Of a stretch of 64,000 nucleotides of DNA, positions 50,585-57,119 are shown piece by piece. Position numbers and translations under genes: made by a program. Numbering within the stretch: position 1 is the stretch's first letter; every line of letters starts with the position of its first letter. Source of the stretch: DASYDU01 sp050248495 (GTDB taxonomy: Bacteria; Planctomycetota; Planctomycetia; Pirellulales; Lacipirellulaceae); contig JBFWSG010000027.1 of the NCBI GenBank assembly GCA_050248495.1, positions 7,346-71,345 of the forward strand, written 5' to 3'. The notes under the pieces are model-generated. The model made no database searches. It was not told where the DNA came from and was given only the letters and a program-made list of their open reading frames with translations.

Positions 50585-50626
50585 CAGTACGCAGTACTCA
50601 GTACCGGGTGATCAGTACTCAGTTCC
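50585..50626. repeat. Degenerate heptamer tract (CAGTACT type)
   Basis: CAGTACG, CAGTACT, CAGTACC, GGGTGAT, CAGTACT, CAGTTCC: six 7-bp units. It encodes the last three residues (TEY) of the upstream gene 50612-51082. Confidence 0.75.
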
Positions 50627-51082
50627 ATGCCGTCCGTTGCCAGTGCGTGCAGTGGACGGTTCGCGTTGTTGGCCCGCGGCCTTCGCGCGGAGCTGCTCGG
50701 TGGCGTACGAGACCGCGGCTTTGGCGGCCATCGCTGCGAGCGTCGCGGCGAGTCCCTTGAGCAAACTCTCCGGCGGCTTCAATTGTTGGGTGGCGGCGGC
50801 GACGAATTCCTTGCTGCTTGCCAGGGCCGCGAGCTGCTCCGGCGTTGGCGTGACCGTCGTCTTCTTCCGCGGCACCAGCAGGTAGCCGGCCGCCGCAGCG
50901 ATTCCCACGGCCGCCCACGGAAACCGGCGGACATAGAACGTCCAATCGGTCATCGCCCGAGCCGACTGCGTTACCTGCTCGGTCACCTGCTCGACGTCGC
51001 TCGTGATCTCGCGGCGCAGCGACGCCATCCGCTCGACGACTTCGCGGGCTTCTTCGTCAGGATGTGGGCGGTGGGAAGGCAT
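50612..51082 (-). CDS. Membrane protein of the small-envelope cluster
   Basis: 156 residues. An N-terminal amphipathic helix (EAREVVERMASLRREITSDV) with a coiled-coil look, a short membrane span (FPWAAVGIAAAAGYLLVP) followed by RKK, then a soluble helical tail (KEFVAAATQQLKPPESLLKGL). This is similar in plan to DUF883/YqjD proteins with the membrane segment moved inward. Its C-terminus runs into a heptamer tract; upstream is the 16-bp tandem array. Function unknown. Confidence 0.7.
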   Translation of the reverse strand: MPSHRPHPDEEAREVVERMASLRREITSDVEQVTEQVTQSARAMTDWTFYVRRFPWAAVGIAAAAGYLLVPRKKTTVTPTPEQLAALASSKEFVAAATQQLKPPESLLKGLAATLAAMAAKAAVSYATEQLRAKAAGQQREPSTARTGNGRHGTEY

Positions 51083-51117
51083 ACGAATGGCGAACTGGTT
51101 CAGCGTGATTCGTCGTA

Positions 51118-51400
51118 GCCGACGACGCTAACTGCCGACGACGCTAACTGCCGACGACGCTAACTGCCGACGACGCTAACTGCCGACGACGCTAACTGCC
51201 GACGACGCTAACTGCCGACGACGCTAACTGCCGACGACGCTAACTGCCGACGACGCTAACTGCNNNNNNNNNNGACGACGCTAACTGCCGACGACGCTAA
51301 CTGCCGACGACGCTAACTGCCGACGACGCTAACTGCCGACGACGCTAACTGCCGACGACGCTAACTGCCGACGACGCTAACTGCCGACGACGCTAACTGC
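51118..51400. repeat. 16-bp tandem repeat array with an assembly gap
   Basis: Perfect head-to-tail copies of GCCGACGACGCTAACT: 9 copies before and about 8 after a run of ten N (51264-51273). The unit has no dyad and there are no spacers, so it is not a CRISPR array. The N-run almost certainly hides an unknown number of further copies. The last copy supplies the stop codon of 51393-51794. Confidence 0.95.
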
Positions 51401-51794
51401 GGAATTTTTCGGTGATCGATTCCGGCAGCGAGCTGCTGAAGGTGCCGATGCGGTCGAGCAGTCGGCGGCCCAGGCCCTCGCAGGCCAGCCTGTCGGTCCA
51501 CGATTCCTTGCGGTGGCGCGAGTTAGCGATCACGCAGCCGATGGCCGCGCCGATCGCGAAACCGCCGGCGAGCGCAGCGATAACGACCCGGCCTTCGCGC
51601 TGGTGAGTAAGCCCACGGACGCGATCGCTCGCTTGCTGCAAATATCCAGGCGATTCCTCCTCGTCTTCATCCGGAAGGAAACCGTGCTCATAGGCGAGCG
51701 AGTCTTCCAGCGCATCATCATCGGGATCGTAGTCGACAGCCGGCGAATTCTTAGGCGCTGGCTCTCGACGCTTCGAATTGGTTCTGGAGGCCAT
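51393..51794 (-). CDS. Membrane protein of the small-envelope cluster (acidic N-terminus)
   Basis: 133 residues from the ATG at 51792-51794. The N-terminal third is hydrophilic and acidic (DYDPDDDALEDSLAYEHGFLPDEDEEES). A Gly/Ala-rich membrane segment follows at ~70-92 (VVIAALAGGFAIGAAIGCVIANSRHRKE), then an amphipathic helix ending in ESITEKFRS. The last residues and TAG come from the tandem array, so array growth or loss could alter the C-terminus. I do not recognise a named family. Confidence 0.7.
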   Translation of the reverse strand: MASRTNSKRREPAPKNSPAVDYDPDDDALEDSLAYEHGFLPDEDEEESPGYLQQASDRVRGLTHQREGRVVIAALAGGFAIGAAIGCVIANSRHRKESWTDRLACEGLGRRLLDRIGTFSSSLPESITEKFRS

Positions 51795-51835
51795 GGGGTG
51801 CTCCGAGTTGTTTGTGAATTGATTTTGAGTTCGCA

Positions 51836-52258
51836 CTAGCGCGAGCGGGCGATCAGGCCGACGATCACGCCGACCAACAGGCCGGTGCCGAAAGCCACCG
51901 CGACCGATTCGGCAGGGCGGCGACGAACGACCTCGCGGCCCTGCTCGTAGCCCTCGCGGGCGCGGGTGCGAACGCGATCGGCCGCTTCCTGCATCGCTTC
52001 GTTGGCATGTTCGGCGTATTCGCGGGCGACCTGCTTGGCGTCCTCGAACGCGCCGCCGTACTCTTCGCCGAGCTCGTCGATGATTCGCTTGACGTGCTGC
52101 CGGGCCTCGCCGGTCTTTTGCTGGATCAGGCCCACGAGTTGATCGTACTGGCCTTCCACCTCGGCCAGCTCGTCGTCGGTGATCTGCCCCCAATGTTCCT
52201 TGATCTTGCCCTTGAGTTGGTCCCAATGGCCAAACAGGCGTTGCTCCGCTGCGCTCAT
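51836..52258 (-). CDS. CsbD-like stress protein with C-terminal membrane anchor
   Basis: 140 residues; AAGGAG is properly spaced before the ATG at 52256-52258. Residues 1-60 match CsbD: FGHWDQLKGKIKEHWGQITDDELAEVEGQYDQLVG. The remainder is DUF883-like: a long helix (EYGGAFEDAKQVAREYAEHANEAMQEAADRV) followed by RRRPAESVAVAFGTGLLVGVIVGLIARSR, a membrane anchor with the Arg-Ser-Arg end. CsbD is a general stress protein of unknown mechanism. The fusion suggests membrane tethering of the CsbD domain. Probably the first gene of the cluster. Confidence 0.86.
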   Translation of the reverse strand: MSAAEQRLFGHWDQLKGKIKEHWGQITDDELAEVEGQYDQLVGLIQQKTGEARQHVKRIIDELGEEYGGAFEDAKQVAREYAEHANEAMQEAADRVRTRAREGYEQGREVVRRRPAESVAVAFGTGLLVGVIVGLIARSR

Positions 52259-52939
52259 CGTGTTCTCCTTTGACCGAATTATAGGTCAGCCGAAAAGGCC
52301 GGTCGGATCGTTATGTCCCGGACAAGTCTCCCCAAAGGTGCAAATCGGATGCCAGGGGCGGGAGGCATTTAATATGGGGATCTGGGGCGGGAAAGTACAT
52401 AACGTGAAGGGGTGGGAGTGGGGAGAGAACATGAGCGTATGCCGGGTTTGAAGCCCGCGTGCTCGCCACGGCGAGTTCCGAGCAACGGAAGCACGCTCGC
52501 CGTGGAAATCCTCGGGGTTTGGCGAAGGCGTCAGGGGACATTTGCGATTTCGCACGAGCTTTTCTCGAAGGCGTCACGCAGCGTCGACGTAAGTCCTTAA
52601 AGTTTCGAAGGCGTCACAAAGAATTTTGGGGTGGGGTGGTGCTATCAACGGCTCGAAACGGCTGCTGATGGCGCGGAGTGAGCGGTCGCGGGCGAGGGCG
52701 GTGCGGAGTATTGGATTGGATGCATGGTGTTCGTGTTGAGTGCGCAGCGAGCAGCGGCGGCGAAGTGCGGAGACAGCTGCCGTCGCGGTGCGATTCACCG
52801 TAGCAAAAGTCGTGGCCTGATTTCCACAATTATTTTTGGCCACCTGGTGAAATTGTGGTGGCTGAAATTTGGGCGTTGACGGCGGGAAATTGTCGGTGGG
52901 TTTGTGCTATCATCTGCGCTGACAGCCTCCCGGTGAACT
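52259..52939. other. Intergenic region (681 bp), no supported gene
   Basis: Upstream of the CsbD-like gene and of the small plus-strand protein. It contains GGCGTCA repeats in AGGCGTCAC contexts (near 52529, 52567 and 52610) and AT-rich segments near 52800-52910. Open frames are short, overlap on both strands and look unselected. No tRNA or other structured RNA was recognised. Confidence 0.45.
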
Positions 52940-53101
52940 ATGACGAAACGAGAAGCTAGAAGAGTTAGGCGCGAACTCACACCGGAAGAGAAGCGTCGTT
53001 GGGAAAAGGCGAAACAGGAATCTGCCGCAGAGCGGGAACAGATTGTTAAATTGGCGCGGGCAGTGATCGGCGCGGCGCGGCGACTGCCGGATGTGGGGTG
53101 A
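52940..53101 (+). CDS. Small charged protein preceding HicB-like gene
   Basis: 53 residues, highly charged and fully helical by eye: MTKREARRVRRELTPEEKRR, then WEKAKQESAAEREQIVKLAR, then a short ARAVIGAARRLPDVG end. It has no strong Shine-Dalgarno. A HicB-like gene begins 55 bp downstream on the same strand. I recall similar small REL-T-PEE proteins next to HicB-like genes, and they may be a separate antitoxin-associated family. This is inference. Expression is uncertain. Confidence 0.5.
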   Translation: MTKREARRVRRELTPEEKRRWEKAKQESAAEREQIVKLARAVIGAARRLPDVG

Positions 53102-53156
53102 ACTGATTGCCGACGCGACGTCGCACGAGAGGCGACGCACTTGAGGACGATGCGGC

Positions 53157-53399
53157 GTGAAAGACTATCACATCAATAACTTCTATAGCGAGGAAGACGG
53201 CGGCTACATTGCCGATGTGCCGGACTTGAGGGCATGCTCGGCGTTTGGCGCGACCGCAGAAGAAGCGCTGCGCGAGTTGGAGATCGCCAAAGCAGCTTGG
53301 TTGGAGGCGGCGCGAGTAGAGGGCAAGCCGATTCCGGAGCCGCGCTATCGACCGCTGGTTGAAAAAGCTGTTCAATTCAATTGCTGGGCAAATCCGTAG
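53157..53399 (+). CDS. Orphan HicB-like protein
   Basis: 80 residues from a GTG at 53157. HicB fold: YSEEDGGYIADVPDLRACSAFGATAEEALRELEIAKAAWLEAA, then PIPEPRYRP. No HicA-like gene is adjacent; the downstream gene is on the other strand and overlaps by 23 bases. Such solo HicB-like proteins are common and their targets are unknown. Preceded by the small charged protein at 52940-53101. Confidence 0.82.
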   Translation: MKDYHINNFYSEEDGGYIADVPDLRACSAFGATAEEALRELEIAKAAWLEAARVEGKPIPEPRYRPLVEKAVQFNCWANP

Positions 53400-54024
53400 C
53401 AAACTTCGTTTGAGCGCATTTCAAACAGAGCAAGTTTCGGCCAGGTGCGGGATATCCGTCCGAGCAGAACGCGTCGGCTCCACAGTCGAGGCACTTTGCC
53501 ATTGGAACGAGGCCGTCGAATCCATCTGCGGGAAGCCGATACGCTTCTTTGTTTAGATATTGCTGGCGACGACAAGAGAACCTCTCGACCTGACTCGCAG
53601 GCGCCGTCCGAATAGCATCGTCGATATGACGAACTGCGATTTCAAACTCGCCAATTTCAGCGTGCGCCGCTGCCAACACAGCCCACGTGCTCCAATCATA
53701 GCCAAATGTCTGTGCCTGCAGTTCAGCGAATTCGAGTCCCATCCGCCCATCGCGTACCGAATCGTCCGCGCAGCTCGATTTGATCACTGACATAACAGTC
53801 AGGGTCCTTGGATCTTCTGGGCAGCGGTCGTGGAGTGTCTCAAAGACTTCGTAGGCCTCTGCATACTTCCCCGCACATAGGAAGGCCAGACCGCGCCAGC
53901 GATGATCCCAATCGTGGCCTGTGAGTGACACGAGAATGTCAAGGTCAACGAGGGCGTCGGCAAAGCGTTTGTCCTGAAAGGCGATGAGGGCACGAAGACG
54001 CAATTTGTTGGGATTGGTTTCCAT
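53377..54024 (-). CDS. Cytoplasmic TPR protein with C-terminal cysteine motif
   Basis: 215 residues. Tetratricopeptide units are visible in LRALIAFQDKRFADALVDLDILV, AFLCAGKYAEAYEVFETLHDRCP and AAHAEIGEFEIAVRHIDDAIR. A small C-terminal Cys set, CLDCGADAFCSDGYPAPGRNLLCLKCA, resembles a zinc ribbon (CxxC...CxxC). There is no signal peptide. Its end overlaps the convergent HicB-like gene by 23 bases. I do not recognise the family; a zinc-stabilised TPR adaptor is inferred. Confidence 0.72.
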   Translation of the reverse strand: METNPNKLRLRALIAFQDKRFADALVDLDILVSLTGHDWDHRWRGLAFLCAGKYAEAYEVFETLHDRCPEDPRTLTVMSVIKSSCADDSVRDGRMGLEFAELQAQTFGYDWSTWAVLAAAHAEIGEFEIAVRHIDDAIRTAPASQVERFSCRRQQYLNKEAYRLPADGFDGLVPMAKCLDCGADAFCSDGYPAPGRNLLCLKCAQTKFATDLPSN

Positions 54025-54155
54025 CGATTTTGCAGATTTTCACAGTCCGCTTCGAGCGAAGTGTATGGCACGCATTATAAGATGGTTTTGCGCACCAAGC
54101 ACAAAAACCGCCGGCAGAGCCGGGGGCTGCCGGGCGTGTTCGAGGTTATCGCGTT

Positions 54156-55478
54156 CTAAGAAATTGCGGCGATGGCGAGGACGGCGGCCTGGCCCTGGGG
54201 CGTGACACTGAGGTTTAAGAAGCTGCGACCGGGAGAAGTTTGATCGTTGCGGGTGATCGCCAGGCCGCAAGCGGCGTCGGGAGTTTCGTAGTTGAGGGTG
54301 CGCGGGAGTCGGCCTGCTTTCAGGGCCAGCACGCTGGCGATCAGTTCGATCACACCGCTGCCGGCGCCGAGGTTGCCGAAGTAGCTTTTGAGCGCGACGA
54401 CCGGCACCTTGTCGGCGGCGTCGCCGAAGACTTCGCGAATCGCGCGGGCTTCGTCGGCGTCGCGCCCCGTCGTGCCGAGGCCGTGGGCGTTGAGATGGCC
54501 GACGGCGGCGGGTTCGAGCTTCGCGTCGCGCAGCGCCGCACGAATCGCGTGAGCGAGCGCCACATCGCACTTGCCGACGAGGTCTTCATCCGCCACGTTC
54601 GAGCTGCCGAAGCCGATGATCTCGGCCAGGATATTCGCGCCGCGGGCCTTCGCGCTCTCCAGTTCTTCGATCACGATCATGCCCGCCCCTTCGCCCGCGA
54701 CCATGCCGGTGCGGTTCTTGTCGAACGGGCGGCTGGCCTTAGTGGGATCGCAGTTCTCGGCGGCCATCTGTTCGGTCTGCAGCACGTGAATGGCCTGCAT
54801 CGGCAAGATGCGGGTGCCGGTGGCGCCGGCGACCATGGCGCTGGCGTGGCCGCGCTGGATCGTGCGGAACGCCTCGCCGATGGCGAGGTTCGAGCTGGCT
54901 TCGCGCATCGTGAGCGAGTTGTTCGGGCCGCGGAGGTCATTGTAGATGGCGATGTGGCTGGCCGGCATGTTGGGCAGATACTTGAGCATCCACAGCGGCG
55001 TCATCTGGTCGAGGCCATCGTTGCCCCAGCGGGTGAACTCGAATTCGCCCGTGTCGGCGCACTTCTTCATACCCGCTTCGTAGTCCTCGGGCATGGTGAG
55101 CATGTAGTCGCTGCCCAACACGACACCGGTCGACTCGGGGTCGAGCGGCTTCTCGGCGAAGCCAGCGTCGGCGAGTGCGAGCTGCGCGGCGGCGACGGCC
55201 ATCCGCGTCTCGCGGCACATCACCTTGAGGCCCTTCTTGATGGCCTTCTTGCGCTCCTTTTCGAGCGGGCCGAATTCTTCGACTTCGCCTGTGAATTGGC
55301 GGGCCTCGCCGGCATACTTGAGCGGCTGGCGATCGGCAGGGAGCAGCGAAACGAGCGAGATGCCGCTCTTGCCCGCGGCGAGCGCGGACCAGAAATCAGC
55401 GGGCGTGCTGCCGAGCGGCGAAATCAGGCCGAGGCCCGTGATCACGACGCGGCGGCGATTCGAGGGTGCGGTGGACAT
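54156..55478 (-). CDS. Ketosynthase-like protein with substituted active site (FabF/KAS-II fold)
   Basis: 440 residues. The overall KAS fold is clear: RRVVITGLGLISPLG, VVLGSDYM, MVAGATGTRILPM, SRPFDKNRTGMVAGEGAGMIVIEELESAKARGA. The condensing triad is altered. Aligned without gaps to E. coli FabF, the nucleophilic Cys163 becomes Glu193 (LTMREASSNLAIGEA). His303 is kept as His332 (NAHGLGTTGRDADE). His340 becomes Asn369 (SYFGNLGAGSG). The FabF glycine-rich GFGGTN end is missing. Condensing activity is therefore unlikely; a chain-length-factor-like partner, decarboxylating subunit or other acyl-binding role is inferred. No acyl carrier gene is adjacent in the window. Confidence 0.85.
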   Translation of the reverse strand: MSTAPSNRRRVVITGLGLISPLGSTPADFWSALAAGKSGISLVSLLPADRQPLKYAGEARQFTGEVEEFGPLEKERKKAIKKGLKVMCRETRMAVAAAQLALADAGFAEKPLDPESTGVVLGSDYMLTMPEDYEAGMKKCADTGEFEFTRWGNDGLDQMTPLWMLKYLPNMPASHIAIYNDLRGPNNSLTMREASSNLAIGEAFRTIQRGHASAMVAGATGTRILPMQAIHVLQTEQMAAENCDPTKASRPFDKNRTGMVAGEGAGMIVIEELESAKARGANILAEIIGFGSSNVADEDLVGKCDVALAHAIRAALRDAKLEPAAVGHLNAHGLGTTGRDADEARAIREVFGDAADKVPVVALKSYFGNLGAGSGVIELIASVLALKAGRLPRTLNYETPDAACGLAITRNDQTSPGRSFLNLSVTPQGQAAVLAIAAIS

Positions 55479-55526
55479 GGTGCGAAGATTTTACCAAAAG
55501 CCGCGGGCGAGGTCATGGCCAGGCGA

Positions 55527-55610
55527 AATGACGAATGACGAATGTCTAATGACGAATGGCTGGGGAACCGGCTCCGAATTCGTCATTTGTCATTCGTGCT
55601 TCGTCATTCT
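55527..55610. repeat. Paired inverted heptamer tracts (AATGACG type)
   Basis: Left AATGACG-type units (55527-55558) and right TTCGTCATT-type units (55577-55610) are inverted around GGGGAACCGGCTCC. The right part touches the stop of the downstream gene. Same consensus as 8950-8981 and 9841-9914. Confidence 0.7.
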
Positions 55611-56892
55611 AATATCTGCCCTGGAATGCTTTCTGCGGCGCCGTGGCGGTTTGGATCGGGGCCGCGGGGTTGTGCGAAGGCGTGACCTGGCCGCGGGACT
55701 CGATGAACAGCAGTGCATCGGCCCGGGGCGGCGTTTTGAACATCGGCAGCGCCGAGTTGATCGTGTCTGTGAGCGGGTTGTCTTTCGTAGGAGCCGGCGT
55801 GGCCACGACGCCCATCGACAACAGCAGCACGTGCTCCATCGGCCAGTGGAAGCGCTCGTGAATGTTGGCCATCGTGATCTGCGGCACTTCGATCTCGACG
55901 CGTTGATTCGGCGCGACGACCGTCGGCAAGTCGAGCTTCACGGGCAGCATCTGCTCGATTTGATTGAGCTTCAGTTTGACGATCGCGTCGGCTGAGGCGA
56001 GATCGAGCGACATCAGCGGGCTGAACTCCAGCGAGAAGCCTTCTTCCAGCGAGCCCATTTCCGGTTGGTAGCCTGGCCACTGTGTCTGCGTTGCGATCGC
56101 GCCCTTGACGTATTGTCGCGGCCGCATCGTGGAGATCACGATCGATTGGCCGTTGGCGATCAGTTGTTGCGGCGAGTTGAATTCGCGGTAGTCGGTCCGC
56201 TTGGCCATCTCGGAGAGCAGGTACTGGCAATCCTCTTTGGCGAGGAGCCAGCCCTGCACGCCCGGCGACTGGACCGGGATCGGCGTCATCATCGGGTAGG
56301 CCTTCGCACGCCAGTTCGGATTGCCGACCGTGCAGACGCGGAGCGAGAAGGCGTAGGCGTCGGCCTGCGTGTTGACGAAGCGGTCGACGATGTCGGCCAC
56401 GACAGCCTGAATTTCCGGCGTGTGGTAGACGGTGAGCGTGTTGCGGTTGGCGGAGAGGAGGCCCACCGGATTCGAGTGCCAGGTTTCGTAGCCTGTCTCG
56501 CGGAGGATCCAGTCGACGATCAATTGCTCGGGGCGGTTGGTGGTGGTGACGCGATTGGTGTACGGAGTGATTTCATATTCGCGCCACACTTGGCCTTGAT
56601 CATTCGGCAAGGAGGCGGAGCCCTTCGAGACGCGGGCGCGGGTTGGTTGAGGCGGCGCGCCGACGGGAGTGATCGGCGCCGCGGCGGGGCTGGACGTGGC
56701 GGGATACGAGCTGGGCGCCGTGGCTGCGGCAGCGGCAGACGGCGCTGGACTCGCGCCGCCATAGCGATCGGCCGCGGCGGCATCCGACGGCGGCCGCCAA
56801 TTGCCGCTTTGCTGGGCGACGGCGGCGGCAGTTACCAGAGTCGCGGCCAAGAATGCCACGTTTCGAGCGAAAAACAGGGAGCGGGCGTGCAT
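55609..56892 (-). CDS. Conserved exported planctomycete protein
   Basis: 427 residues from the ATG at 56890-56892. Signal peptide SLFFARNVAFLAATLVTAAAVAQ. A Pro/Ala/Ser-rich linker runs to ~90. The folded part has YEITPYTNRVTTTNRPEQLIVDWILRETGYETWH, NRNTLTVYHTPEIQAVVADIVDRF and QRVEIEVPQITMANIHERFHWP. The middle is reminiscent of secretin N-domains with a VxxYHTPExQ pattern, so involvement in an envelope assembly is possible. I cannot name a family. A heptamer pair follows its stop. Confidence 0.7.
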   Translation of the reverse strand: MHARSLFFARNVAFLAATLVTAAAVAQQSGNWRPPSDAAAADRYGGASPAPSAAAAATAPSSYPATSSPAAAPITPVGAPPQPTRARVSKGSASLPNDQGQVWREYEITPYTNRVTTTNRPEQLIVDWILRETGYETWHSNPVGLLSANRNTLTVYHTPEIQAVVADIVDRFVNTQADAYAFSLRVCTVGNPNWRAKAYPMMTPIPVQSPGVQGWLLAKEDCQYLLSEMAKRTDYREFNSPQQLIANGQSIVISTMRPRQYVKGAIATQTQWPGYQPEMGSLEEGFSLEFSPLMSLDLASADAIVKLKLNQIEQMLPVKLDLPTVVAPNQRVEIEVPQITMANIHERFHWPMEHVLLLSMGVVATPAPTKDNPLTDTINSALPMFKTPPRADALLFIESRGQVTPSHNPAAPIQTATAPQKAFQGRY

Positions 56893-57119
56893 AGAAAAAT
56901 GCTCCGTCGAAGGCGCGAATGTTTCCGCCGTGCGGCGCGGGTTAAGCAATACTTAAGGAGCGGTTTTCGGGGCGGGGAGTATAGGTCTGGCAAGAGACAC
57001 TGGCAAGGTGAGCGGCACGCGCAATTCCGGCCGCAGACTGTGCTAGCTGCAGATTTCAGCCAGGCCTATGATGGTGCCACTTTGTCCGAATCGAGGCTCA
57101 CAGTGGGAGGGCCTGTCGG

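Noticed and set aside
51118..51400. Possible CRISPR array
   Set aside because: Units are contiguous 16-mers with no spacers and no Cas genes nearby.
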